Source: Arion vulgaris (lineage: Eukaryota > Mollusca > Gastropoda > Stylommatophora > Arionidae). From it: a DNA stretch of 64,000 nt. The DNA lies in contig CM036767.1 in the NCBI GenBank assembly GCA_020796225.1, positions 22,636,927 through 22,700,926 of the forward strand. Direction: 5' to 3'. The notes under the pieces were generated by a model. It made no database searches, was not told the DNA's origin, and worked only from the letters and a program-made list of their open reading frames with translations. Of the stretch, positions 43,965 through 54,588 are shown piece after piece (position 1 is the first letter of the stretch; each line of letters opens with the position of its first letter). Position numbers and translations under genes: made by a program.

Positions 43965-44540
43965 CTATATATAATAGCAGTTGAGAAGTGGTTGTAAGAA
44001 ATAGTTGCATATAAGATCAGATGAGAAATAGTTGGAAGGCATGGTTGCATGTAATAGCAGTTGAGAAATAGTTGCAAAACAAGGTTGCATATAATAGCAG
44101 TTGAGAAATAGTTGCAAAACAAGGTTGTATATAATAGCAGTTTAGAAATGGTTGCAAACAAGTTGCATATAATAGCAGTTGAGAAATGGTTTCAAGAAAT
44201 ATTTGCATATAATAGCAGTTGAGAAATGGTTGCAAGAAATATTTGCATATAATAGTAGTTGATAAATGGTTTCAAGAAATATTTGCATATAATAGTAGTT
44301 GATAAATGGTTTCAAGAAATATTTGCATATAATAGTAGTTGATAAATGGTTTCAAGAAATATTTGCATATAATAGTAGTTGATAAATGGTTTCAAGAAAT
44401 ATTTGCATATAATAGTAGTTGATAAATGGTTTCAAAATATTTGCATATAATAGTAGTTGATAAATGGTTCATAAAATGTTTGCATTAAATAGTTGATAAA
44501 TGGTTGCATATAATAGCAGTTGTAAATAGTTGCAAAAATG
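43965..44540. repeat. 40-bp minisatellite, about 13 copies
   Basis: Unit of 40 bp: ATTTGCATATAATAGTAGTT, GATAAATGGTTTCAAGAAAT; the left units read GCAGTTGAGAAATAGTTGCA. Confidence 0.93.
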
Positions 44541-44574
44541 TCATGAAAATAGTTGTGAAATAGTGATAAAATGG

Positions 44575-45620
44575 TTGTTTATACAACAGTCTGTAGATTG
44601 TTGCATAAAACAGTCACTGAGAAATAGTTTAATAAAACAGTCACTGATAAATGGTTACATACAACAGTCACTGATAAATGGTTACATACAACAGTCACTG
44701 AGAAATTGTTGCATACAACAGTCAGTGAGAAATGGTTGCATACAACAGTCAGTGAGAAATGGTTACATACAACAGTCACTGAGAAATGCTTGCATACAAC
44801 AGTAAGTGAGAAATGGTTACATACAACAGTCAGTGAGAAATGGTTGCATACAACAGTCATGAGAAATGGTTTATAAACAGTCACTGAGAAATGGTTGCAT
44901 ACAACAGTCACTGAGAAATGTTGCATACAACAGTCAGTGAGAAATGGTTGCATAAACAGTCACTGAGAAATGGTTGCATACAAAGTCCTGAGAAATGGTT
45001 TAATAAACAGTCACTGAGAAATAATTGCATACAAAGTCACTGAGAAATTGTTGCATACAACAGTCAGTGAGAAATGGTTGCATATAACAGTCAGTGAGAA
45101 ATGGTTCATACAACAGTCACTGAGAAATGTTGCATACAACAGTAAGTGAGAAATGGTTTAAAAGTCATGAAATTGCAACATCAGTGCTGAGAAATGGTTT
45201 AATAAACAGTCCTGAAAATGGTTGCATACAAAAGTCACTGAGAAATTGTTGCATACAACAGTCAGTGAGAAATGGTTGCATACAACAGTCAGTGAGAAAT
45301 GTTATACAACAGTCACTGAGAAATGGTTGCATACAACAGTCAGTGAGAAATTGTTGCATAAAACAGTCAGTGAGAAATTGTTGCATAAAACAGTCGCTGA
45401 GAAATGGTTTAATAAAACAGTCGCTGAAAAATGGTTGCATACAAAAGTCACTGAGAAATTGTTGCATACAACAGTCAGTGAGAAATGGTTGCATACAACA
45501 GTCAGTGAGAAATAGTTGCATACAACAGTCACTGAGAAATGGTTGCATACAACAGTCAGTGAGAAATGTTGCATAAAGTGAAAAGGCATCAAAAGTCACT
45601 GAGAAATTGTTGCATAAAAT
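44575..45620. repeat. 27-bp minisatellite, about 38 copies, many indels
   Basis: Unit of 27 bp: AGAAATGGTTGCATACAACA, GTCAGTG. Between about 44860 and 45300 many units have one- to three-base deletions, unlike the clean units on both sides. Confidence 0.93.
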
Positions 45621-45688
45621 CATAAAATATTTCCCCAAAAACAAGAAATCATGAATGTGATCATGCAGCATACAGAATGTAGTGCCAA

Positions 45689-45857
45689 CAGTGGCGGCTC
45701 ATCATTAAGGGCCAGTGGGGCTGGGCCCCAGCAAAAATAGTGTGTAACGTGTATTTATTAGTTAATAATTTAAAATATAACCCAACCCAAAACCATGATT
45801 TTTCTCGAAAATTTGAGAGTGACCCCACCAAACAAAAAGGATCACGAGCCGCCACTT
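45689..45857. mobile_element. hAT-type MITE, 169 bp
   Basis: Starts CAGTGGCGGCTCATC and ends GAGCCGCCACTT, inverted repeats in the hAT style. Flanks AGTGCCAA (45681-45688) and GGTGCCAA (45858-45865) form an 8-bp TSD with one mismatch. No coding capacity. Confidence 0.85.
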
Positions 45858-45865
45858 GGTGCCAA

Positions 45866-46489
45866 TATACCTATATATAAGAAAAACCAGACCTACTAAG
45901 GCTTGAAGTTGAAATAATGGATCCAACATCAATTTTGCATAGTTCCGCTTTTCCCTGGCCCCAAACAACACTGGTATTTTACCGGTATTAAATATTGTAC
46001 CCACTTCTGTATCTGACACGTAATATCCATTAGGAGAAATTGATCTGACAAGTATAACTTATTGCTATCCATCAACGACACATAGATTCATACAAATAGT
46101 AACTCTTGTTCTGCCTGAGGTATACTGTTTCACAAAGGCGTAATCCTAGCTCGATCGGTAGCACACAAGCCAATAGAACAGTAACCTTGCTTTACAAATA
46201 ACAACCATTCACAAAGTAATACAATTTGTTCTATCAAAGACATACTTTTACAAAGAAATACATACACAGTAACAAACGTATCTTTACAAAAAAAGTTAAA
46301 CAACTAAAATCAGTATGGAAAGGAACTGATACGAAAACAAAGATCCCTCTCTCTCTCTCTCTCGATCGTTCTTGTTCGGCCATTTTTATCATTTTTATTA
46401 TGATATATAAACAGGCGTTGCCAAGAACGTATTTTACGTCACATCGTTCTGTACCATTTGGAAATCTAGTGCTTGTCTTTCGGTGAAGT
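45866..46489. other. Unassigned spacer
   Basis: No gene recognised. A short CT run lies at 46347-46366. Confidence 0.4.
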
Positions 46490-47380
46490 GTTCGATTTCA
46501 ACCAGCGTTTACTGGGTTCGCCCTCCGTCAGCCTTGGCTGTTCCTAGCCAACCTGCAAGGCAGCAGGTTACTATTTTCTTTTAGGGTAGCGACCCTTAGA
46601 CAATCTACCCTCCCGGGCTGTTGAGCGTCATCTGCCCAGAAAACATGTCTTTTTGTGGACTATTTGGTCTTCCTGCCGTCCAGTTTTATTTACGGTTTAC
46701 TCCGCTAGGCTTTGATTGTCCCCAATCAAACTACAAGGCAGCAGTAAATTCATGTGAGCGGCAACGCGCACTGGATTCAGCTTCTGCTGGGCTTTCCAGT
46801 TTTTCTGCACATTTGGTTTGTCCGCTCACCTTTACGCCTGCCACGCCTGCAGCGTCGCGCACGTCTGCCCACCGGTGGGCCCACCCGTGTATCGTCCGCA
46901 TGCGTGCTCGCTCTTCCCTGGTGCCTCCCCCACAATCTTCATCAGTTCCCACCGTGCTCACATTTATCTTGCCTCTAGGCTGTCCGGACACGGGGCTCAA
47001 CTTGGGCCCCCACGTCAGGGCTTCAAGTTTCACCCTATGTGGGCCCACGTGCAACTCATCTCGGGCATAAGTTTCGCTCCACGCGCGCCCACGTCTCTTC
47101 TCTGGATGCACCCCTCATCCCTTTATGGTTATCCGCTCAACTTTTTTCCATCGGCTGGGAGAGACGTGCATTAATAGTCACCCTGAGATTCCGCTCGTCT
47201 ATGTTGCGAGCGGATTCCATCCAACGTGACACACGTCTGCATATCTACTACCACCAGAGTAGCTCTCCTTCCATCCCTACCCGCTTAGCCAGACAGGAAC
47301 CAGTATATGTTACCAGGGTCACCACGAGGAGGTGGGGTAGGATCTTGACTAGTGCCAGTTCCCTAATCCTGGTGCGGCGA
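46490..47380 (+). other. GC-rich island, possible LINE 5' region
   Basis: Much richer in G and C than its surroundings, pyrimidine-biased, with several CpG-rich stretches (CCACGCGCGCCCACGTC). A plus-strand frame 46621-47070 ends with LGCPDTGLNLGPHVR; DTGLNLGP recalls the DxExNPGP core of the 2A-like peptides found at the start of some LINE proteins, with the critical Pro replaced by Leu. It lies just upstream of a LINE C-terminal fragment. The LINE 5' reading is an inference; a promoter island of an unseen gene is an alternative. Confidence 0.35.
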
Positions 47381-47389
47381 TGTCCCCAT

Positions 47390-47665
47390 TTGTTGTCCCC
47401 AAGATCAAAGAAAACTGGCTGAAGCTACAAATAAAAAAGAGAAAATTGTGGTATTTTGGACATATAAATGGACATGAAGAACTGGAGAAGACCACCATGG
47501 AAAGGGCATTCCGACGAAGAGGAGAAGTGGAATACCACGGAGAAAATGGATTCAGGATGTAACTGATGGTTTGAGCATGACCGCTGCAGAGGCAGGACAT
47601 CTGGCTTGTGAGAGAGAGAAAATCCGAAGGCAAAGTTCTGCTCAGGACAAGCTATTTGATCATGA
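47390..47665 (+). pseudogene. LINE C-terminal fragment (group V)
   Basis: KIKENWLKLQIKKRKLWYFG, HINGHEELEKTTMERAFRRR, then a frameshift into RGSGIPRRKWIQDVTDG-like and TAAEAGHLACERE sequence, ending CTCAGGACAAGCTATTTGAT. No catalytic domain. Confidence 0.8.
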
Positions 47666-48302
47666 ACTAGAGACTCATATAATACTTACACGTCGGTATT
47701 GCAATAGAAAATACAGTAACACTATACTCAGCATAACGTGATTACTTGTCGTCACAGTTCATCGATTTAGTCATCAATCCATTCATAAAGGTATTCATCA
47801 CTCTCTTCTGATCACATTCCTATACATATTTCAATCAACATTTTCACACATGTTACATATAATCACTCACGATTTCACAATCTATCTATTTATTCATTCA
47901 TTGACTCATTTGTTCTCTCAACCATGTTGGTTACGGTTGATGCAACTCTTTTTATTTGGCAGTACCCCATTCATTACAAATGTTGGATAGAACTGAAAAG
48001 ATCCCGCATCTATTATTCAATATTGGTCTCCTATTTCATCATTGTTTCAGCGTCGATTGGGTCCTTTCTATTTCACGACGCGTGCAACTTGAGTATTCAT
48101 TCAACGCTTGATTGGTATCAACATCAATTGTTTTAGAATTACATTGATATTACCCCACATTCTCTCTCTCTTTTTCTCTCTCGCTCTCTCTCTCTCTTGC
48201 TATTACTCTCACTCTCTCTACTCTCTCTCACTCTATCTCGCTCGCTTTCCCTCGCTCTTTCTCGTTCTCTGTCTCTCTCTATATTTATAAGTAAGTATAT
48301 AC
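47666..48302. other. Unassigned spacer with CT-rich tract
   Basis: CT-rich low complexity at 48160-48280. Elsewhere no gene recognised. Confidence 0.55.
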
Positions 48303-48311
48303 AATATACGA

Positions 48312-48568
48312 GAGCCGCTGTAGCGTAGTTGTTAGTGAACTCGCTTCGCAAGGCTGGTGGTCTGGGTTCAACTCCCGCAATGCGCGTGGAATTTTTCCCG
48401 ACCGGGACGGCTCTCAGCCTCAACTGGTTACCAGACATGCTCTGGGAAAGTAAAGGCGGCCGGCGTGATGCTGATCACATCACCCATCGTGTGCCGACGG
48501 TCAATGAAAATACAGGCCTAACACTGTATTGACGAGGTATGAAAGCATTTCTTTACTTTTTTTTTTTT
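48312..48568 (+). mobile_element. SINE-C, full length 257 bp, 9-bp TSD
   Basis: tRNA-like head GAGCCGCTGTAGCGTAGTTG (A box) and GGTCTGGGTTCAACTCCCG (box B), body GACGGCTCTCAGCCTCAACT, and a 3' region CAGGCCTAACACTGTATTGA ending in a T-run. The TSD AATATACGA lies at 48303-48311 and 48569-48577. The T-rich rather than A-rich end is notable. Confidence 0.9.
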
Positions 48569-48657
48569 AATATACGATATATATATATCACCAGGTGCCG
48601 TGCCAGCTGGTTTAGGCGATCATGGATCTCCACAAATCTCTATCCCTGGTGTTTGCT

Positions 48658-48863
48658 TTTTTTTTTCCGATCCAGAAGCACTTGAGCTTTTCAGCTCTTC
48701 GGTTCGGTGCCATAGACATCGTAACCCTTCGGTTCGGTGCCACGAACATCGTAAATCTGGGGAATTGTGGCTTTTCTGCCATCCCGCGGAATTGAACCCG
48801 CACACACAGAGGGATAGTCACCCGTAGTTCAACGCGCTACGAACACGCTGGGCAGACGGGCTT
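48658..48863 (-). mobile_element. SINE-B, tRNA-derived, 9-bp TSD
   Basis: Minus strand: AGCGTGTTCGTAGCGCGTTG (A box), GCGGGTTCAATTCCGCGGG (box B), GGCACCGAACCGAAGGGTTA repeated as GGCACCGAACCGAAGAGCTG, then an A-run. TSD GTGTTTGCT at 48649-48657 and 48864-48872. It sits inside the group IV LINE. Confidence 0.9.
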
Positions 48864-48892
48864 GTGTTTGCTATCATCACAGATGTTGACGC

Positions 48893-49415
48893 CGCCCGAG
48901 TGGTTTCTGGGGTTCAAATTTGGGGTGTAAAGAATAGAACCACTGTTACTTGTCACCCATGTCGTAAGAGGCCACTAAAGAGGTTTGGCTGAAATCGGAT
49001 GCACGTGTCTGCTAGGGAATGTTAACCTGAAACAAATGTTTACAGAAAACGGATGCACCAGGTCGTAAGGCGCATAACATGGTGCAACGACCCCTCACAA
49101 CGAGGAATGGGATAACGGATTCTACGGCCGCCAATCTGCCTCGGAGATTTAACAACGCAGTAAGAATGTCTGACTTACCATCACGAGGGTTGCCAAAACT
49201 TACTGCGGAAGAGGTCGGCACAAACAGGGAAGCAGAAATCATAGGAATTATATCCTACAGAACTGCCCCCAGTATGCAGACTTGAGAAGAAAGAGGTGGC
49301 CCACTTACACCAGCGTCCAAGACAAACTGTATTGCGTGGCTAATAATCTGAGGCAGACGTCTGCCTATATTCGAGAATCCGAAATCCCACTCTAGTGAGA
49401 ATGCAAAAGAATAAA
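48893..49415 (+). mobile_element. SINE-E2, 523 bp, 10-bp TSD
   Basis: Starts CGCCCGAGTGGTTTCTGGGG, shares the core CATGTCGTAAGAGGCCACTA with SINE-E, then has its own 3' part and an A-rich end. TSD ATGTTGACGC at 48883-48892 and 49416-49425. Longer than the 255-bp relative at 59420-59674. Confidence 0.85.
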
Positions 49416-49433
49416 ATGTTGACGCGGTTCCGT

Positions 49434-49690
49434 GTCATGAAGTTAAACTGTTCAACATTGTCTCTCTGTCTTCCTGTGTCTTGTCTTCCCTCGATTATAC
49501 TGGTTGTCACAATGTGCATGAAGTTAAACTGTTCAACATTGTCTCTCTCTCTGTCTTCCTGTGTCTTGTCTTCCCTCGATTATACTGGTTGTCACAATGT
49601 GCATGAAGTTAAACTGTTCAACATTGTCTCTCTCTCTGTCTTCCTGTGTCTCGTCTTCCCTCGATTACACTGGTTGTCACAATGTGCTCT
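49434..49690. repeat. 81-85-bp triplication within LINE
   Basis: GCATGAAGTTAAACTGTTCA, ACATTGTCTCTCTGTCTTCC, TCGATTATACTGGTTGTCAC occurs three times; copies differ by an extra CTCT. Confidence 0.93.
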
Positions 49691-49995
49691 AAGCCACCAA
49701 TTCGAATTAGATGTCTGAAAAATGATGAGTCTCTTTTTTTTAAATTTATAATCAGCTTTTTCTGTGTTGTGACCTTATTTATCCCCTACAGATTTGTCAT
49801 TTTAGCGGTCCATGGGATTCTCATCATTCTTCTGTGAAATAACATCTCTGTGGCATCCATAAATTTTCCTATCTGATTGTTTATTGTCCATGACTCGCTT
49901 CCGTATGTCAGTATTGGTTCTATGTAGAATGGAATAACTCTCATTCTGATCTCAATTGACAGTGACTTGTTGCATATAATGCTTCTCATTTTCTG

Positions 49996-50484
49996 GAACG
50001 CATATATATATATATATTCTAAATGTTGTAAGGAGTTGTTCTACCAGATAACACCGACACATTGTGATTTAACCAAATATTTTACGACATACGTGGTATC
50101 AAACTCAAGATTATCCACTCATGTCTACATTTCTGTTGACATTTGTAAAATTAGTTTAATAGTTTCCGTGTCATGGTGACTCAAAGATCACTAGATCTCA
50201 CAGCTCCTTTTCTCTGCGTCTCAGCAGTACAACGATTCTTACCGTGCAAGTCCCTCTTGTTTTGTTGCAATGCCAGATTTGACGATCTCACGCAACAGAT
50301 TCCAGCACGTGGAAGCATATTATAAACATTCTAAAATGTTTACATTTTAGAGAATGTTTTAAATAGTTTGTTTATGTCCACAAACGGTCGTTTGCCTTCA
50401 TCTAGTTCGTCACACATCAACTGTTTTGGATGCGTTTATCAGGCATCCGCGAAACATAACCGGGTCATTTCACCTGAGCCTTGG
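49996..50484. other. Unassigned spacer
   Basis: No gene or repeat recognised. Confidence 0.45.
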
Positions 50485-50513
50485 CAACAGACTGTTGCTA
50501 AACATCAGGACTT

Positions 50514-50803
50514 TCGCTTCTCGGCCTTTTGGCTAAGATCAAAGTGTAGTATCTGTATCGCTTGATATCTGTCACGTGGCTCATTATATGGGTTTACAAG
50601 ATATCAGCTTGTGTTACGGAACTATGCCCATTTGATCGAAGCCCTAGGTCGAAGCCTTCATTGTGCAATGCCGCTTGCGACAAACTCGGGAGTACCATCG
50701 ATCGAAAGTTGATTTTAAAATAGTTTTAAAAGTTTTTATTTTCCCGGTCGTGGTTCCATCTGTGTACACATCATGTTGAGGCGAATTTAAAAAAAAACCA
50801 AAC
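50514..50803 (+). mobile_element. U2 snRNA-headed retroposon with TSD
   Basis: TTCGCTTCTCGGCCTTTTGG, CTAAGATCAAAGTGTAGTAT, CTGT reproduces the first 43 or so bases of spliceosomal U2 snRNA, including the GTAGTA that pairs with the intron branch site, with one first-base change and one inserted A. After that U2 resemblance fades. An unrelated body of about 200 bp ends in an A-run at 50790-50803. The flanks 50485-50513 and 50804-50830 share CAACAGACT and TTGCTAAACATCAGGACTT, a TSD of 27-29 bp with one 2-base difference. It is either a SINE with a U2-derived head or a chimeric U2 retropseudogene. It is not a functional U2 gene. Confidence 0.85.
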
Positions 50804-50864
50804 CAACAGACTTGCTAAACATCAGGACTTCGGTATTTGAAATTTCGTTGTGTGATTTTATTCT

Positions 50865-51294
50865 GAGCCCAATGTAGATACAACTTGTGTGAACATAATT
50901 TATTCTGAGCCCAGTGTAGATAGAAATTGTGTGAACATGATTTATTCTGAGCCCAGTGCAGATACAACTTGTGTGAACATAATTTATTCTGAGCCCAGTG
51001 CAGATACAACTTGTGTGAACATAATTTATTCTGAGCCCAGTGCAGATACAAGCTTATCGTGTGCAAACTGAATAATTTATTCTGAGCCCAGTGTAGATAC
51101 AACTTGTGTGAACATAATTTATTCTGAGACCAGTGTAGATACAACTTGTGTGAACATAATTTATTCTGAGCCCAGTGCAGATACAACTTGTGTGAACATA
51201 ATTTATTCTGAGACCTGTGCAGATACAACTTGTGTGAACATAATTTATTCTGAGACCAGTGTAGATACAACTTGTGTGAACATAATTTATTGTG
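50865..51294. repeat. 42-bp minisatellite, about 10 copies
   Basis: Unit of 42 bp: GTGAACATAATTTATTCTGA, GCCCAGTGCAGATACAACTT, GT. Variants GACCAGTGTAG occur on the right. Open on both strands because of its length. Confidence 0.95.
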
Positions 51295-51535
51295 ACTATC
51301 TACTCTACATTGCCCAGGTTCAATTCCACAGTTGGCGTCGAATAGTTTTCCGACCGTTACGGCTGTCAGGTCAACCCAGGTTTCATTGGTTACCAGGAAA
51401 AGCAATGGGAAGTAAAGGTGACTGACGTGATGTTGACCACATTCTCATCCTAGGAAAAATAAGTGGCAATAAAAAATACGGGTCTAACACCGTATTGCGC
51501 TCTATACCTCGAGGGTTCCTTTACTGTTTTTATAT

Positions 51536-51540
<5 letters not shown>
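51295..51540 (+). mobile_element. SINE-C copy, head worn
   Basis: GCCCAGGTTCAATTCCACAG (box B), CCGTTACGGCTGTCAGGTCA, ATGTTGACCACATTCTCATC, then TACGGGTCTAACACCGTATT and TTCCTTTACTGTTTTTATA at the 3' end. A long TA run follows. Confidence 0.82.
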
Positions 51541-51571
<31 letters not shown>

Positions 51572-51699
51572 AGAATTCCGGTAACTTTATCCGACAATGG
51601 TAATTGGAAATAGCGATCAATTTTGAAAATCTATGTTTCAATGATAACAAGCAGCGAACAAAATTAAGATCAATTTGAAGAATAATAGCAAGCAGTGAA

Positions 51700-51900
51700 T
51701 AAAAGGAAAACCAGTTGTAAGATTGAAACAAGAAGTGAAGAAATGGAAGAACAAATGTAATAATGATACAAGAAGTGAAGAAATGGAAGAACAAATGTAA
51801 TAATGATACAAGAAGTGAAGAAATGGAAGAACAAATGTAATAATGATACAAGAAGTGAAGAAATGGAAGAACAAATGTAATAATGATACAAGAAGTGATA
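51700..51900. repeat. 40-bp minisatellite, about 4.5 copies
   Basis: Unit of 40 bp: AAATGGAAGAACAAATGTAA, TAATGATACAAGAAGTGAAG. Nearly identical copies. Confidence 0.95.
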
Positions 51901-52234
51901 GATGACATGATAAAACAGCAAGATAAGCACGTTACTGGTATCATAGATCATAATTAATATAGGTTTCACAAGATGTGTTCTGAGCCTGGGCTGGCATTCA
52001 GCAGAGTTGGGATCGGCAACTCTCTCATAGGTAGGATGAAAAGTGGAAATTAGTAGCCTGCTGATGACCCTCAGAACACGCAAGAAAGCCACATTCCAGC
52101 GGCGTAGACCGGGAAACTTTGACCGTGAGGTCATAGGCTAACGGAGCCTATGGAGATGGTCTCCCCTATGTAATATTTATTTTTCATGATGATGATAATG
52201 ATGAATGTATAGAGCTGTAATCCTTAGGGATAAA
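51901..52234. other. Unassigned spacer
   Basis: No gene recognised. A GATGAT run near 52170-52200 may be a LINE tail. Confidence 0.4.
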
Positions 52235-53020
52235 TATCTAAAGGGACTAAAAGCAAAGAACTGACTTCACTGCAATGAGTTTGTCTTTTTCTTCTTATAT
52301 TTTAGTCCGTCCCTCTCGGTTGATATGACATGTCTCTCAAGATTATTGCAGATAGCACCAACTCTGTAGCTCTACTATGCAAAACACGTAATCACAAAGT
52401 ACTGTAGTTTTACAAATTACAAAAACAATGACAAAATACAGCAACGTTTCGACCAACACGACTTTTATCAAGCAAACGAACAACAGGAGTGACGAATTTA
52501 AAAAAAAACATATGGACGACTACATACAAATGTTTCTAATGAAAATCTGGGAATAAAAACGAATAACGAAATAAATGTAACACAAAAAATACACATAAAA
52601 ACTAGAAATAGAAAAGAAGAGAAACAATGAAAAATCTAATAAATATATAACTTGAATAAATGCAACATATACCCATTCGTTTTTATTCCCGGATTTTCAT
52701 TAGAAACGTTTGTATGTAGTCGTCCATATATTTTTTAAATTCGTCACTCATGTTGTTCGTTTGCTTGATAAAGACCTTGTTGGTCGAAACGTTGCTGTAT
52801 TTTGTCATTGTTTTTGTAATTTGTAAAATTACAGTACTTTGTGATGACGTGTTTTGCCAATCAAATAATTTTACTACAGTCTCATCTATTTTATGAATAG
52901 CTCTACTATGTATCTTTAGACAAATTTACACTTATGAACTCAACGATGCAATTCAGATTCAAACCCATACAATTCAGAACGAAAGAAATGCGTTTTAACC
53001 ACTTCATCACAGAAAATCCC
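52235..53020 (-). mobile_element. SINE-A copy split by a palindromic element
   Basis: 52235-52379 (CTGACTTCACTGCAATGAG, CCAACTCTGTAGCTC) continues at 52898-53020 (CAGATTCAAACCCATAC as reversed box B, TTAACCACTTCATCACAGA as reversed A box). The split is at the duplicated TAGCTCTACTATG. Confidence 0.8.
52380..52897. mobile_element. Palindromic Penelope-like element, 13-bp TSD
   Basis: Two arms of about 190 bp in inverted orientation: left CAAAACACGTAATCACAAAG to GGGAATAAAAACGAATA, right CCCATTCGTTTTTATTCCCG to TGACGTGTTTTGCC, then a 40-bp extension CAATCAAATAATTTTACTAC and following. Bounded by TAGCTCTACTATG at 52367-52379 and 52898-52910. Each arm carries the order CTTGATAAAG, ACCTTGTTGGT, CGAAACGTTG, close to a hammerhead ribozyme core but with the CTGATGA side read as TTGATAA. 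Inverted partial copies and hammerhead motifs are known of Penelope-like retroelements; assignment here is inferred. No reverse transcriptase is present. Confidence 0.75.
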
Positions 53021-53966
53021 ACCTAACTAATCATCATCATCAAGGTGCGTATCCTTTATAGGACGTTGCTCTCTTTGCAGCACATCTGAAATTCCATCTG
53101 TAGCTAGCCAGTTCACCCACTTTGTCGATGGTCCTATTCATGGTTTCTTTAAATATCTTGTAACCATATTCTTCTTGTTCCCCCTCTGCGTCCTAGGACC
53201 CTGCCCTCTAATATTGCTCTCTCCAGGCCTGATTAACTAGATGTTTTCTATTAGTATTCTAAATTTGAAGACACAAATATTCTAATTGCTCACTCAATAA
53301 ACAAACTATCTCAACGGTAAAGTACAAGCAAACAACAACAAGAAGAAGAAAAAAGAAAAATAATGTATACAACATACTTAATATTATCCTACAAGATATG
53401 AGGTCAAGTCAATTTAGTTGTTTCTGCTGCCAACATGATTAAGTTGGCTCGTTTTTAGAACAATGTCTAATTGTCAAATGTTGAGTTTGAGCGTCATGTT
53501 GAAGTCTACTGAGTAAGTACCTGTTTGCGTTTCCTGGCTTCTAAACCTTGCAATAAAAATACTTTCAACCTGTTTTTTTCCTTTTCTTTAGATGTTGGTA
53601 AGATATTACACACTAAATTTGCTAGGAGACAGCAGCTAACGAAACAAATTAGATATGTTCTCAAGCATCAAATGGAACAAGCTTCACCTTCGGTTCGCGA
53701 TGTAAAAGCATTCCAAAGGTCAGGAATACAAACAAACAGGCACATAATTTAGCTCTCCGTTTCAACATGTATTCCCTCATTGCTATTGTGTGCGTGTGTG
53801 TAAGCTTGAGAGCGAGTTAGAACGCGTGTATGTAAAGCTATAAGTTTCACACAAGAATGATTTTTTCTTGTGATAAAATAATAATAAAACTCGGAATCAT
53901 AAAAACTGAAAACATGATCATTTAATGGTGACAAATATTGATATATAGAGAATTATTGTTGAGAAC
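53021..53966. other. Unassigned DNA
   Basis: 53030-53230 (after an ATC repeat) has the look of a worn LINE 3' end on the minus strand (GTATCCTTTATAGGACGTTG). The rest to 53966 shows no gene, although a 75-residue open frame at 53525-53752 exists; I cannot name it. Confidence 0.35.
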
Positions 53967-53977
53967 TGTATGAAAGC

Positions 53978-54239
53978 TTATTTTTCTTCTTCGAACTCTT
54001 CATATCGATCACTTATCAACCAATCGATGTGATTTGTATGTGATCTGAGCCTAAGAGTGATTGTACGTTGTGCCAGTTATACGTCTACAAGTAGGTCAGC
54101 ATATCCGATTTCTGGGTTGCTTTTTATTTACTTGGGTAGCATCCCTAGGGCCTACATCAGTTGCCTTTTACGACATGCAATGTAGGTTGCAGTGGTACTA
54201 TTCTTTGCTTCCCTTGTGGATCCCGGTACCACACAGGCG
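53978..54239 (-). mobile_element. SINE-E, 262 bp, 11-bp TSD
   Basis: Minus strand starts CGCCTGTGTGGTACCGGGAT, has the core CATGTCGTAAAAGGCAACTG, GACGTATAACTGGCACAACG and a GAAGAAGAAAAATA tail. TSD TGTATGAAAGC at 53967-53977 and 54240-54250. Confidence 0.9.
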
Positions 54240-54250
54240 TGTATGAAAGC

Positions 54251-54548
54251 AATAGGCACCACCGGAATGTACAAGGACATTTTGAGATATCTTGAGTTTT
54301 GATAAATAACTGTGATTTCTTGTGAGAAATTAGATGTAAAGGGTATGAATAATTCAAGAAGGGGTTGAAGTTCCTGTGTTGTTGTTTTTTCCTTTCTTTG
54401 TGATATATTTGGTCTTTGTAAAGAATGACTATACGTTGCGACTCGATTCATATGCCCTTATATGTGTAGAGCAGACACATCCGAAGTAAAGAATGGGGGA
54501 AGGATGTGAGTGTGAGTAAGATACAGTGAATGTGTGTGTGTGTTGTGT

Positions 54549-54588
<40 letters not shown>

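Larger units (their letters stand above)
48585..49995 (-). pseudogene. Non-LTR pol C-terminus (group IV), interrupted twice
   Basis: The minus strand reads from 49995: CNKSLSIEIRMRVIPFYIEP, LTYGSESWTINNQIGKFMDA, RRMMRIPWTAKMTN, then a decayed FxHVMRxGG-like stretch to 49430. It jumps two SINE insertions and ends at 48585-48657 (GGCACCTGGTGATAT), as in 30028. The interruptions are SINE-E2 (48893-49415) and SINE-B (48658-48863). A segment of about 81-85 bp is triplicated at 49434-49690. Confidence 0.8.

Noticed and set aside
47924..48136. Small membrane protein frame
   Set aside because: Seventy residues with no family resemblance and no splice or promoter context; frames of this length arise by chance in this sequence.
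50514..50700. Functional U2 snRNA gene
   Set aside because: Only the first 43 or so bases match well; there is no clear Sm site or 3' stem-loops, and the TSD and A-run show retroposition.
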